Part shown: in pieces, positions 33,001 through 41,190 of the stretch
How the letters are laid out: each line of letters opens with the position of its first letter
How positions within the stretch are numbered: position 1 is the first letter of the stretch
Origin: Oscillospiraceae bacterium
GTDB taxonomy: Bacteria; Bacillota; Clostridia; Oscillospirales; Ruminococcaceae
Direction: 5' to 3'
Length of the DNA stretch: 59,721 nucleotides
Assembly: GCA_022508885.1 (NCBI GenBank)
Contig: JAFLUG010000006.1
Span: 1 to 59,721 of the forward strand
The notes under the pieces: model-generated
The model's input: only the letters and a program-made list of their open reading frames with translations
Told to the model about the DNA's origin: nothing
Database searches by the model: none
Position numbers and translations under genes: made by a program

Positions 33001-34053
33001 TTACAAATCGTCCAATGTCTGCTGAGCGTCATTATACGCAATTCCAAGATGCTTATAAGCAAGGGCGGTCGCGACCCTTCCGCGCGGAGTCTTAGCCACA
33101 AATCCGAGCTGCATGAGATACGGCTCGCACACGTCCTCGAGAGTGACAGCTTCTTCGTTAAGTGCCGAGGCCAGCGTAGAAAGCCCAACTGGTCCTCCGT
33201 TGTAGCCTTTTATTATCATTTCGAGGAAATTTCTGTCAAGACTGTCAAGTCCCAGACCGTCAACCTCTAATTTTTTAAGCGCCGTATCCGCTATTTCCCG
33301 TGTGATTTTTCCGTCTCCTATTACTTCCGCAAAGTCGCGAACGCGTTTTAACAGACGGTTGGCGATACGCGGAGTTCCTCTCGAACGGCGCGCAATCTCA
33401 AGCGCGCCGTCTTTCATACACGGGATGCCTAAAATCACAGCCGAGCGCTGAACGATATCGCAAAGCTGCTCGGGTGTATACAGCTCGAGTCTCTGCACAA
33501 CGCCGAACCTGTCTCTCAGCGGCGCTGAAAGCTGACCCGAACGCGTAGTTGCTCCTATAAGCGTAAAATGGGGCAAGTCGATACGTATGGAGCGCGCCGC
33601 GGGACCGTTTCCCATTACGATATCAAGCGCATAGTCCTCCATAGCGGGGTAGAGGACTTCCTCTACCTGACGCGAAAGCCGGTGAATCTCGTCAATAAAC
33701 AGCACATCGTTCGGCTGTAAGTTTGTAAGCAGAGCCGCCAGATCTCCCGCCTTTTCTATGGCCGGACCGGAGGTAATGCGTATATTAACGCCCATCTCGT
33801 TTGCGATTATGCATGAAAGCGTGGTTTTTCCAAGCCCAGGAGGGCCGTATAAAAGCACATGGTCAAGGCATTCTCCGCGCTTTTTAGCCGCTTCGATATA
33901 TACCGACATATTGTCCTTTACCTTGTCCTGACCGATATATTCCGCCAGTGATTTCGGACGGAGCGTAAGCTCCGTGTCGCCGTCAGTTTCCACGGCTCTC
34001 GGCTCTACAACGCGCTCGCTGAGATCGAACTCGTCATTTGACATTTCAAGCAT
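33001..34053 (-). CDS. ruvB: Holliday junction branch-migration ATPase RuvB
   Basis: A 350-residue AAA+ protein with [18 protein letters not shown], Walker [11 protein letters not shown], Walker [10 protein letters not shown], sensor GATTRSG and the C-terminal winged helix ending in [13 protein letters not shown]. It forms hexamers that drive branch migration with RuvA. AGGTGAG lies before the ATG. In this operon it is separated from ruvA by a TPR gene. Confidence 0.97.
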   Translation of the reverse strand: MLEMSNDEFDLSERVVEPRAVETDGDTELTLRPKSLAEYIGQDKVKDNMSVYIEAAKKRGECLDHVLLYGPPGLGKTTLSCIIANEMGVNIRITSGPAIEKAGDLAALLTNLQPNDVLFIDEIHRLSRQVEEVLYPAMEDYALDIVMGNGPAARSIRIDLPHFTLIGATTRSGQLSAPLRDRFGVVQRLELYTPEQLCDIVQRSAVILGIPCMKDGALEIARRSRGTPRIANRLLKRVRDFAEVIGDGKITREIADTALKKLEVDGLGLDSLDRNFLEMIIKGYNGGPVGLSTLASALNEEAVTLEDVCEPYLMQLGFVAKTPRGRVATALAYKHLGIAYNDAQQTLDDL

Positions 34054-34070
34054 TTTCTCACCTATTTGAC

Positions 34071-34979
34071 TTATTGTTTGTCGCTGTTGGCTTCAGCCTT
34101 TTGGTAATAAAGCGAAGGCAGATCCTCTTTGCCGAATTTCGTTTCCTCAAAGTTCAGCATCGCGTTTATGCGGCGGTTAAGCTCGTCGGGGTCCTTATAT
34201 CCGCAAAGCTGTGCCTTTTTGCATTCTTCAAGCGCGTTTTCACGCTCGCCGCGCATAGCGTAATAATTTGCGTATTCCGCGTGAGCAAGCGGGTGGTTTT
34301 CGTTTATCCTCATCAGGTTTTTAAGCGTTTCAAGCGCTTTTTCGTAGTCCTTACGCACGAGGAAGATCTTAACAAGATTATAATATGAATAGCCGTTGTT
34401 CGCGTCGTATCTCAGTGCCTGTTCAAAAAAATATTCCGCCTTGTCGAGGTTGCCCTCGGCAAAATACGCGTGTCCGAGTCTCGACTGCGCCTCCGCGTCG
34501 TCGGGTGAGTACTCCGCCGCTTTTCTGAAGCACCACATGAGCCTTGAGTTGTTTTCCGTTATCTCATAAAGCTTTACTAACCATTCAATGCAGAATTTAC
34601 GGTTTTGTCTGACCTCTGAGTTTGCAAGAGCCTGCTGGAGATAATCTTCCGCGTCGGGATAGTCTCCCTTGATAAGATTATAGATGCCCTTATAAGCCAG
34701 TCTTGCGGTCTTGTCGTGGCGCAATATCCTTATTCCGTCCTTGCCGAGCGCCTTGATAGCCGCTCTCCGTCGATTTAAGTAGGGAAGAAGAAACTCCTTT
34801 AAAACTATGATGACAATATAAAAAAATCCCGATACAGCTACTGCCAAAGCAAAAACCAGTGATATTACTCCGTCAGGATCTTTATTTCCGGAAAGTGCCG
34901 TGATTGCCGAAACTCCGAGCAGAAATCCCATAAACGCAGACGCTAAATGAATGTTAATCTGATTGTTTTTGTTGTTCAA
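34071..34979 (-). CDS. Membrane-anchored TPR protein in the ruv operon
   Basis: A 302-residue protein with two N-terminal membrane helices (about 10-28 and 36-62), then tetratricopeptide repeats from about residue 85 to 280 (for example [20 protein letters not shown] and [20 protein letters not shown]). TPRs are protein-binding scaffolds; the partner is unknown. The start is a TTG at 34979 with GGAGGG six bases upstream; no ATG fits. It lies 49 bases after ruvA and 17 before ruvB, a non-standard insertion between two subunits of one complex. Confidence 0.85.
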   Translation of the reverse strand: MNNKNNQINIHLASAFMGFLLGVSAITALSGNKDPDGVISLVFALAVAVSGFFYIVIIVLKEFLLPYLNRRRAAIKALGKDGIRILRHDKTARLAYKGIYNLIKGDYPDAEDYLQQALANSEVRQNRKFCIEWLVKLYEITENNSRLMWCFRKAAEYSPDDAEAQSRLGHAYFAEGNLDKAEYFFEQALRYDANNGYSYYNLVKIFLVRKDYEKALETLKNLMRINENHPLAHAEYANYYAMRGERENALEECKKAQLCGYKDPDELNRRINAMLNFEETKFGKEDLPSLYYQKAEANSDKQ

Positions 34980-35028
34980 AGGAGACCCTCCTTTCCGATT
35001 GCGAATATTTGAACTGAGATTATGCGTT

Positions 35029-35622
35029 TTATCCCGACGCGAGGTTTTTCAGACCGAACTTGATAAGCTCCTCGACCGAAGCGTTAGGGTCTGCACCCAT
35101 AAGCGCCGAGTTTATCTGCGCGGGCGCGAATCCTAAAACCGCCAGCGCCTCCATTGCCTCAGACGCGTTATTCCCGCCCAACTGAGGAACATTCTGAAGC
35201 TCGGCAGAGGAGAAGCGCTGTTCTTTTGCAATTTTATCTTTAAGCTCAAATACGATTTTCTGTGCGATCTTATTGCCGATACCCGGCGATCTCGTAAGCG
35301 TCTTGCTGTCTCCCGTTGCAATACAAAGCGCAAGCTTTGACGGCGTAATGTCCGAGAGAATTGAAAGCGCGGCTTTCGGTCCCACACCCGATACGGAGAT
35401 AAGCTGTTTAAAGCATGAAAGCTCCGAGCTGTCCGCAAAGCCGAACAGATCGACCGCGTTTTCGGTTATGTGCAGATAGGTGTATAAAAACACCTCGCCC
35501 TTGTCCCGTATCTGCGAAAGCGTATTGGATGAAGTTCTGCATGCGTATCCGACCCCCGCGCATTCTACTACCGCGAGTCCCGGCTCCATAGCCGCAAGCT
35601 TTCCGCGCACACTGTAAATCAT
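35029..35622 (-). CDS. ruvA: Holliday junction DNA helicase subunit RuvA
   Basis: A 197-residue protein of full length. The OB-fold N-terminus (MIYSVRGKLAAMEPG), the HhH motifs (ISVSGVGPKAALSILS and SPGIGNKIAQKIVFELK) and the C-terminal RuvB-binding domain (EAMEALAVLGF) are all visible. It binds four-way junctions and guides RuvB. It begins 3 bases after ruvC. Confidence 0.97.
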   Translation of the reverse strand: MIYSVRGKLAAMEPGLAVVECAGVGYACRTSSNTLSQIRDKGEVFLYTYLHITENAVDLFGFADSSELSCFKQLISVSGVGPKAALSILSDITPSKLALCIATGDSKTLTRSPGIGNKIAQKIVFELKDKIAKEQRFSSAELQNVPQLGGNNASEAMEALAVLGFAPAQINSALMGADPNASVEELIKFGLKNLASG

Positions 35623-35625
35623 ATC

Positions 35626-36135
35626 TTACTCCTTGTTATTTCTCATTATAGTTGAAAGTCTCGAGCCGCCAGTGTGTCCGTGACAGATAGCGATAGCCAG
35701 CGCGTCGGCTGTATCGTCGGGCTTGGGTATACTCTCAAGGTGGAGAATATTTTTGGTCATTTCCTGCATCTGATGTTTTTCCGCGCGCCCGTAGCCGGTG
35801 ACCGCGACCTTTACCTGAAGCGGCGTATACTCAAATATCGGTATATTTCTCCTTGCCGCCGCAAGCAGTATAATTCCTCTCGCTTCCGCAACATCGATAG
35901 CCGTAGTGGTGTTGGTGTTGAAAAACAGCTTTTCAACACTCATACAGTCTGGCGAAAATTTCTCCAGAAGCGTGTTCATATCGTCGAAAATTTCGCAGAG
36001 TCTTTTGTCAAACGGTGTGTCGGGGCTTGTAGTTATCGCTCCGTAGTTTACGGTCTTAAACCTTACGTTGTCAAAATCCACCACGCCGTATCCGACAATG
36101 GCATAACCCGGGTCAATTCCTAAGATCCTCATCAT
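35626..36135 (-). CDS. ruvC: Holliday junction resolvase RuvC
   Basis: A 169-residue resolvase with the RNase H fold: RILGIDPGYAIVGYG (first Asp), SVEKLFFNTNT (Glu) and KPDDTADALAIAICH (two Asp). It nicks Holliday junctions with RuvAB. Its ATG overlaps the stop of the radical SAM gene as ATGA, showing coupling. Confidence 0.97.
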   Translation of the reverse strand: MMRILGIDPGYAIVGYGVVDFDNVRFKTVNYGAITTSPDTPFDKRLCEIFDDMNTLLEKFSPDCMSVEKLFFNTNTTTAIDVAEARGIILLAAARRNIPIFEYTPLQVKVAVTGYGRAEKHQMQEMTKNILHLESIPKPDDTADALAIAICHGHTGGSRLSTIMRNNKE

Positions 36136-36749
36136 GTATAGCTCTCATTGTCTGTAACATAATGCCTTATGCGAAGGGGAATGCCAAGTCCCTCGCAGAG
36201 CTTTTTGCATTCGGAGATCTCCTCCTCGGAAATAACGTCTACAACCGTAAAGCCCGTTTCAATTCCCAAGCCCTTCATTTCTTCAGCGAAATTTAGCATT
36301 TCATCAAAAGCTCTTTCTCCGAACGACGGGCGCGTGACCTCATTGTAGCGCTTCGCGTTTGGCGCGTTGAGACTTATTGAAACACAGTCGATAAGTCCCT
36401 TGAAGCGGCTAATATCAAAGCCGCTGTGTATCAGCCGTACAAGCCCGTTTGTGTTGAGCCTTATTTTCATATCGGAATTTTGTTTTATGTATTCCGCAGT
36501 TTGTAAAAGCATTTCCGCTCTGACCGTCGGCTCTCCGTAACCGCAGAAAACCGCCTCGTTTATTCCTGTTTTATCAAAAGCTTCAAACGCGGCTTTTATT
36601 TCGTCAATATCAGGCTCATGCTCAAGCCACAGGCTGTCGCTGCCGGTTATGCCGTCGCCGTTTTGTCTTATGCAGAAAACACAGTCGCACGGACAGCCGT
36701 TTGTTATGTTTATATACATTTTCCCGTCAAATCTGTAAAAAACAGTCAT
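36132..36749 (-). CDS. Radical SAM protein, TatD-associated type
   Basis: A 205-residue radical-SAM protein. The cluster motif C-x3-C-x2-C is CPCDCVFC, preceded by INITNG, with FCGYGEPTVRAEML as the SAM-binding motif and a short C-terminus. This compact form matches the 'TatD family-associated radical SAM' group. Its reaction is unknown. The ATG at 36749 follows GGGAATTGGGA; a longer ORF from 36773 is less likely. It heads the ruvC-ruvA-TPR-ruvB-dprA operon, behind a perfect promoter. Confidence 0.85.
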   Translation of the reverse strand: MTVFYRFDGKMYINITNGCPCDCVFCIRQNGDGITGSDSLWLEHEPDIDEIKAAFEAFDKTGINEAVFCGYGEPTVRAEMLLQTAEYIKQNSDMKIRLNTNGLVRLIHSGFDISRFKGLIDCVSISLNAPNAKRYNEVTRPSFGERAFDEMLNFAEEMKGLGIETGFTVVDVISEEEISECKKLCEGLGIPLRIRHYVTDNESYT

Positions 36750-36799
36750 TCCCAATTCCCCGCAAAATATCAAAATATAACGTATATATCCTGCCCTTA

Positions 36800-36828
36800 A
36801 TTATAGCACATCTTGTAATTTTTGTCAA
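36800..36828 (-). promoter_or_regulatory. Perfect sigma-A promoter for the rSAM-ruv-dprA operon
   Basis: On the minus strand TTGACA-17-TATAAT, about 50 bases before the ATG at 36749. Confidence 0.8.
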
Positions 36829-36856
36829 TCGGCAGTCAGATATGTTGATTAAAGTC

Positions 36857-36981
36857 AAAACGTGCTTAGTTTAAGGAGCGTGCGGTACAGAAGTATCGCA
36901 CAATTCGAGCAACATTCTTTGACAACGTTTCATATGTGAGACGTATTGCCAAAGGCGGCCCGCCTTTTCAAAGCACGTTTT
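36857..36981 (+). repeat. Structured intergenic element, copy B, nested in a terminator loop
   Basis: The outer stem AAAACGTGCTT (36857-36867) pairs perfectly with AAGCACGTTTT (36971-36981). The core has stem 1 GTGCGGTA/TATCGCAC (one G-T wobble), the linker AATTCGAGCAACA, stem 2 CTTTGACA/TGCCAAAG (one mismatch) with tip ACGTTTC/GAGACGT, and AAAGGCGGCCCGCCTTT. The core runs on the plus strand although both flanking genes are on the minus strand; the outer stem lies just after the phosphoesterase gene. Confidence 0.75.
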
Positions 36982-36996
36982 AATTCTAAAATACTG

Positions 36997-37995
36997 TCAG
37001 CTGTCAGAGACTTCCGTCTTCAGCTTGGACTTTATGTTCTTCAAAAACAGCTCTTGGATAGTTTTAATGTAATTCGTGCTTATCTTGCTGAGCTTGTCCT
37101 CCGAAACATATCCTCCCGCCATTGATTCATGCCCGCCGCCGGAGCCTATACCGTCAAGCACTTCCGAAATGATCCTTCCCGCGTCGAGTTCTTCAAATTC
37201 CGAGCGTACAGAAAACTTAAAGCCGCCGTTTCTGTGGTCAAATACGACTGAGAAAAAGACAACGTCTACCTGCATGAGAAAGTCCGAAACTGTCGCGATA
37301 AAAGCGTCCTGACAGGAAAAATCAAGATAAGCAAACGCAACTCCGTCTACTATTTCGACCCTGTTCAGACTGTCTGCCAGATCGCCGACTTCTTTAAGCA
37401 ATATCTCGCCCGACTGAAAACGGCGGATAAGCTGATGATTGGCATACGGGAAAAGATAAGTGTATATCTCCACGTCAAGATCCTTAACGCCGCGCGTAAA
37501 ATTGTGCGTATCGCATTTAAGGCCGTACAAAAGCGCGGTCGCGACAGACTCAGGTATTTCTATCTCGTTTTGCCTGAAATAATCGGCAATTATAGTGGAA
37601 CAACTTCCCACCATACGGATATCCTTGAACTTGTATTCGTCGATATTGGTGAAAACGGGGTGGTGGTCGATAACCGCAACCTCGTTTCCGATTAGGTCGC
37701 GGATATTCGCGTTTCCTTTCTGACTGTCAACATTTACGATATAATCATCCTCGGACATATAGAACAGATCGTTGTCCGTGGTCATGTCTATCTTGAATTC
37801 GGCTACCATGTTCATTGTCGCCGCGCGCTCAACAACTCCGTGATGGCAGATAATGGTAATGATTCCGAAATGCTCAAGCAGCACCTGAAGTCCGTAGGCG
37901 CTTGCGATTGCGTCAGGGTCGGGGAAATTATGAGTTTGTATATAAACGCGATGGCCTTTTAAAACAGATATAAGCTCAGTCAATTCCTGCGTCAT
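36997..37995 (-). CDS. nrnA: DHH/DHHA1 phosphoesterase (NrnA-like)
   Basis: A 332-residue DHH-superfamily protein: THNFPDPDAIASAYG, YIVNVDSQKG, VIDHHPVF (the DHH signature) and the DHHA1 glycine motif GSGGGHESMAGG. Members hydrolyse nanoRNA, pAp or cyclic-dinucleotide products with Mn2+. The ATG at 37995 is set by AAGGAG seven bases upstream; the longer ORF runs through the promoter. The gene stands alone. A link to the GGDEF protein through pGpG breakdown is possible but only inferred. Confidence 0.88.
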   Translation of the reverse strand: MTQELTELISVLKGHRVYIQTHNFPDPDAIASAYGLQVLLEHFGIITIICHHGVVERAATMNMVAEFKIDMTTDNDLFYMSEDDYIVNVDSQKGNANIRDLIGNEVAVIDHHPVFTNIDEYKFKDIRMVGSCSTIIADYFRQNEIEIPESVATALLYGLKCDTHNFTRGVKDLDVEIYTYLFPYANHQLIRRFQSGEILLKEVGDLADSLNRVEIVDGVAFAYLDFSCQDAFIATVSDFLMQVDVVFFSVVFDHRNGGFKFSVRSEFEELDAGRIISEVLDGIGSGGGHESMAGGYVSEDKLSKISTNYIKTIQELFLKNIKSKLKTEVSDS

Positions 37996-38059
37996 AATTT
38001 TCTCCTTAAATCCGTATGTTGCAGCACAGATTCTCACACCTGCACTACATATCGCTTTC

Positions 38060-38088
38060 ATTGTAACATATTTACATAAAATATTCAA
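38060..38088 (-). promoter_or_regulatory. Promoter for the DHH phosphoesterase gene
   Basis: On the minus strand TTGAAT-17-TACAAT, about 60 bases before the ATG. Confidence 0.6.
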
Positions 38089-38207
38089 GTAGTTTAGAAA
38101 ATTATTTTTAAATATTTTTCTTTTTTGTCCAGCTATATTTTCCGTAAGCGCAATAAAATAAATCATATAAAACTGAACAAAATAAACCTGAAAGAGAGGT
38201 GAAAGGA

Positions 38208-38966
38208 ATGAAGAAAATAATTACAGCGGCGATTTTTGCCTCGTTTTTACTTGTAACAGCCTCGGCTAAAGCGGAGCTGACCGCGCTTTCAGATAAGAAA
38301 GTAGCGTATGGAATGGGCGTTGAGACCGATCCTGAAAACCGTCCTCTCGGAGCTATTCAGGCGCAGAACCAATACGGCGATATGGGGACGCTTTTTATCG
38401 GAGAAGCGGAAAACAAGCGTCTCTGGCTTACTTTTGACGAGGGCTATGAAAACGGCTGTACGGCTCGGATACTTGACACACTCGCCGATAAAAATGTAAA
38501 GGCTGTGTTTTTCATAACCTACGATTACGCCGAGAAAAACCCCGAACTTGTTCGACGGATGATAGACGAGGGTCATACCGTAGGAAATCACACATACAGC
38601 CATCCGTCGCTGGCAGAATGCACGGAAGAGAAGATATATGAAGAGCTTTCAAGACTTCACGCGTATGTCAGCGACAATTTCGGCTATGAGATGTATGTGA
38701 TGCGCCCGCCAAAGGGAGAATTTTCGGAAAAGGTCCTTGCCGCGGCAAAGGATATGGGCTATACGACGGTTCTGTGGAGCTTCGCCTATGAGGATTGGCT
38801 TACTAACAACCAGCCCGACGAGACCTACGCTTTTGAAAAAATTACCTCCAAAACTCACAACGGCGCCGTTTATCTGCTCCACGCAGTCTCCGAGACCAAC
38901 ACAAATATTCTTTCCGGTGTGATTGATTTCTGGAAAAAAAGCGGATATCTGATAACGCCGATGTAA
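38208..38966 (+). CDS. PdaA-like polysaccharide deacetylase (CE4)
   Basis: A 252-residue exported protein: signal peptide MKKIITAAIFASFLLVTASAKA, then a CE4 domain with LTFDEGYENGCT (metal Asp), GNHTYSHPSL (H-x3-H) and MRPPKGEFS. The 'F-D-x-G-Y-E-N-G' form is typical of PdaA-type enzymes that deacetylate N-acetylmuramic acid for spore-cortex muramic lactam. A GTG at 38199 is possible, but AAAGGA before the ATG at 38208 fits better. With the SASP gene at 42252 it points to a spore former. An IS200 element lies downstream. Confidence 0.88.
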   Translation: MKKIITAAIFASFLLVTASAKAELTALSDKKVAYGMGVETDPENRPLGAIQAQNQYGDMGTLFIGEAENKRLWLTFDEGYENGCTARILDTLADKNVKAVFFITYDYAEKNPELVRRMIDEGHTVGNHTYSHPSLAECTEEKIYEELSRLHAYVSDNFGYEMYVMRPPKGEFSEKVLAAAKDMGYTTVLWSFAYEDWLTNNQPDETYAFEKITSKTHNGAVYLLHAVSETNTNILSGVIDFWKKSGYLITPM

Positions 38967-38985
38967 TAAAAGAAAGGTTAAAACC

Positions 38986-39109
38986 ACGTAATATCAAAGC
39001 GCGAATTTCGTGCGGTTCCGACTTGACGGCTAAGCGAAGCGTGCCGCCAAGCCGTGAATTTTGAAATTCAAGATTAAATAACTCTGTCACGACAACGTAA
39101 TATCAAAGC
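38986..39109. repeat. Segment bounded by 15-base direct repeats
   Basis: ACGTAATATCAAAGC occurs at 38986-39000 and again at 39095-39109, a 109-base period. Between them is a non-coding stretch with an imperfect hairpin (TTGACGGC and GCCGCCAA) and GAATTTtGAAATTC. It adjoins the right end of the IS200 element. Confidence 0.5.
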
Positions 39110-39116
39110 ACTTTTG

Positions 39117-39848
39117 TAGAAATCAAAACCACGCGTGAAACGCGTGGTTTGCACATGCGCTTCAAGCGCATGGTACCGGCTTGCGCCTGAAGGCGCATTG
39201 AAGATCTGGCAACCGCATCTCATTCACAAGCAGCCGCTAAAAGCGGCTGTTCTTTTTTGCTTATTGATTCTTGCTACCCGTAAACGGGTCAATATACTCT
39301 TTAAGTGTTAACTGGTCATTTGCTATGTCCTCGGTCAGTTGATTGCGGATACACTCCTCAATTGCTTTTTTATTCTTTCCAACCGTGTCTACATAGTACC
39401 CTCTGCACCAAAAATGCCTATTGCCATACTTGTACTTCAAATTTGCGTGTCTGTCAAATATCATCAGTGAACTTTTCCCTTTTAGGTACCCCATAAAGCT
39501 TGCTACGCTTATATGCGGCGGTATCTCTACCAACATATGTATGTGATCCGGACACGCTTCTGCTTCAATTATGTTTACTTTCTTCTGCTCGCATAATTGT
39601 CGCAGTATCTTTCCTATGTCCGCTTTTATCTGTCCATATATTACCTGCCGCCTATATTTTGGTGCAAATACTATATGGTACTTGCAATTCCACTTAGAAT
39701 GTGATAAACTATGATTGTCAAGCATTTGAATTCCTCCTTTGTTTTTTAGATGTGGTCGCCAAACCTACACCTAATTATAGCACAGGAGGTTTTCTTTTGC
39801 TTGAATCTAAAGATTTTTATTCCACCGCTTCAAGCGGTGGTTTATTTT
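39117..39848 (-). mobile_element. IS200-type insertion sequence with tnpA only
   Basis: The tnpA at 39261-39725 is flanked by hairpins with short GAA or TTCAA loops. On the right is CCACCGCTT/AAGCGGTGG (39822-39840). On the left are CCACGCGT/ACGCGTGG (39126-39150), CATGCGC/GCGCATG (39154-39172), TGCGCCT/AGGCGCA (39182-39197) and CAGCCGCT/AGCGGCTG (39231-39249). IS200/IS605 elements move as single strands and recognise such subterminal hairpins, without inverted repeats or target duplications. Exact ends cannot be fixed here. No tnpB or guide target is present. Confidence 0.75.
39261..39725 (-). CDS. tnpA: IS200/IS605 family transposase TnpA (HUH Y1)
   Basis: A 154-residue Y1 transposase of full length. 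It has KYHIVFAPKYRRQVIYG, the metal motif HIHMLVEIPP (H-x-H, the HUH site) and the Tyr of GYYVDTVGKN as the catalytic nucleophile. It should cut and join single-stranded DNA at the element ends. AAAGGAGG lies before the ATG. It appears intact and possibly active. Confidence 0.93.
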   Translation of the reverse strand: MLDNHSLSHSKWNCKYHIVFAPKYRRQVIYGQIKADIGKILRQLCEQKKVNIIEAEACPDHIHMLVEIPPHISVASFMGYLKGKSSLMIFDRHANLKYKYGNRHFWCRGYYVDTVGKNKKAIEECIRNQLTEDIANDQLTLKEYIDPFTGSKNQ

Positions 39849-39864
39849 CGCTGAAGCTACAATG

Positions 39865-39895
39865 AAAAACCGCTCTCGCAAGAGAGCGGTTTTTT
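39865..39895 (-). terminator. Bidirectional terminator after rplL
   Basis: AAAAACCGCTCTC and GAGAGCGGTTTTT form a 13-bp stem with a 4-base loop. It ends the rplJL transcript and insulates it from the IS. Confidence 0.9.
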
Positions 39896-39914
39896 GTGAA
39901 TAAAGTAAAATAAA

Positions 39915-40292
39915 TTACTTAAGCTCAACCTTAGCGCCTGCTTCTTCAAGCTTAGCCTTAAGCTCTTCAGCCTCAGCCTTTGCAACGCCTTCCTTGATAG
40001 CCTTGGGAGCAGCCTCGACCAGCTCCTTAGCCTCCTTAAGTCCGAGACCGCAGATGTCCTTGACAGCCTTGATAACAGCCATCTTAGCGTCGCCGAAGGA
40101 AGTAAGAACAACGTCAAAGTCTGTCTTCTCATCAGCGGCAGCGGGAGCAGCTCCGCCTGCAGCGGGAGCTGCGGCAACAGCAGCGGCGCTTACGCCGAAT
40201 TCCTCTTCAAGAGCCTTTACAAGCTCGTTAAGTTCAAGAACGGAAAGCTCTTTTACTTCGTCAATAATTTTTGTGATCTTTTCAGAAGCCAT
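39915..40292 (-). CDS. rplL: 50S ribosomal protein L7/L12
   Basis: A 125-residue protein with the L7/L12 dimerisation N-terminus, the Ala/Gly hinge ([16 protein letters not shown]) and the conserved C-terminal domain ([19 protein letters not shown]). It forms the ribosomal stalk that recruits translation factors. It follows rplJ by 65 bases. rpoB is not downstream; the IS200 element lies there instead, so the classical rplJL-rpoBC order is broken. Confidence 0.97.
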   Translation of the reverse strand: MASEKITKIIDEVKELSVLELNELVKALEEEFGVSAAAVAAAPAAGGAAPAAADEKTDFDVVLTSFGDAKMAVIKAVKDICGLGLKEAKELVEAAPKAIKEGVAKAEAEELKAKLEEAGAKVELK

Positions 40293-40357
40293 TTCAATTT
40301 ACCTCCATAATTATGTTTGATTTCATTAAATTGCCGCGATTATCGCGATCATCGCGA

Positions 40358-40867
40358 TCAGGCGGATTCTCCGCCCTGTTTCTTCTCGATCTCGCTGATA
40401 GCGATAGCAAGACGCTGCATAGGCGACTGCAGCATAAATACAAGCTGAGAAAGCAGCGTTTCCTTCGACGGAAGCTTTGCGTAAGCAATGACCTCTTCCT
40501 TAGAAATAACCTTGCCCTCTACAAAGCCGAGCTTTATAGCAAACTGTCCCTTGGAGTCCTCAACCTTTTTGTTGAGTATTCTCGGACCCGCTATAATGTC
40601 GTCTGTTGAAAGCGCGATCGCCGTCGTACCCTCGAGAGCGGCGTCAAGCCCCTCAAGACCGACCTTCTCACACGCGCGCTTAAGCAGTGTGTTTTTAACT
40701 ACGAAGTAGTCCACTCCGCTCTCGCGAAGCTCTTTTCTGAGCTTTGTGTCGTCCTCAACGGTAATACCCTTGTAATCGAACAGTACGCCGCAAACCGAGT
40801 TTTTAAGCTTATCCGCCAGCTCGTTTACAAACTCCTGCTTTTTAGAGAGAACGATTTGACTTGGCAT
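40358..40867 (-). CDS. rplJ: 50S ribosomal protein L10
   Basis: A 169-residue L10: an N-terminal rRNA-binding domain (MPSQIVLSKKQEFVNELADK, FDYKGITVEDDTKLRKELRE) and a C-terminal helix for L12 dimers. The ATG at 40867 follows AAGGAG by eight bases; the 232-codon ORF runs through the untranslated leader. L10 binds its own leader in many bacteria, and the leader here fits that. No rplK or rplA lies upstream. Confidence 0.97.
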   Translation of the reverse strand: MPSQIVLSKKQEFVNELADKLKNSVCGVLFDYKGITVEDDTKLRKELRESGVDYFVVKNTLLKRACEKVGLEGLDAALEGTTAIALSTDDIIAGPRILNKKVEDSKGQFAIKLGFVEGKVISKEEVIAYAKLPSKETLLSQLVFMLQSPMQRLAIAISEIEKKQGGESA

Positions 40868-40889
40868 TAAATTCACTCCTTTTGTAGAA

Positions 40890-41077
40890 TTTTTGCTGTC
40901 AAAAAAGAAAAATCTTCCTGTCTTTGGACAAGAAGAGAGAACAATTTCTATTAACCGCCGCAAACACATCATAAGCATCTCGGCACTAATATACATATCC
41001 CCATTCTTCGGCAGGCGCGAAACCGCATTATAGACCACAGCGTAATCTGAAGTCAACCTGCTGTCTTTAGAACAGCA
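40890..41077 (-). ncRNA. L10 leader (ribosomal protein autoregulatory RNA)
   Basis: The roughly 200-base leader on the minus strand begins with AGACAGCAGGT and later has GCCTGCCGAAGAA, the conserved pair of the L10 leader family, followed by an attenuator hairpin at 40901-40935. L10-L12 binding would stop transcription here. Confidence 0.65.
40901..40935 (-). terminator. Attenuator terminator in the rplJ leader
   Basis: On the minus strand CTTCTTGTC pairs with GACAGGAAG (one wobble), followed by ATTTTTCTTTTTT, about 35 bases before the rplJ start. Confidence 0.72.
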
Positions 41078-41082
41078 TGATT

Positions 41083-41111
41083 ATTATACCACAGGATAAA
41101 AAAATTGTCAA
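41083..41111 (-). promoter_or_regulatory. Perfect sigma-A promoter for rplJL
   Basis: On the minus strand TTGACA-17-TATAAT, with a leader of just over 200 bases before rplJ. Confidence 0.82.
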
Positions 41112-41128
41112 GGGGTTTTGAAAAATTA

Positions 41129-41157
41129 TTGACAATTTTTTTGAAATATGATATCAT
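41129..41157 (+). promoter_or_regulatory. Promoter for apbE
   Basis: TTGACA-17-TATCAT, divergent from the rplJL promoter, about 33 bases before the GTG start. Confidence 0.65.
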
Positions 41158-41190
41158 TAACCGAAGAGTATTTAGTTTTGGAGCGTTCTT

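Noticed and set aside
39126-39249. Series of short hairpins considered as a CRISPR array
   Set aside because: The units differ in sequence and spacing, and no constant direct repeat is present; they fit IS200 end structure.
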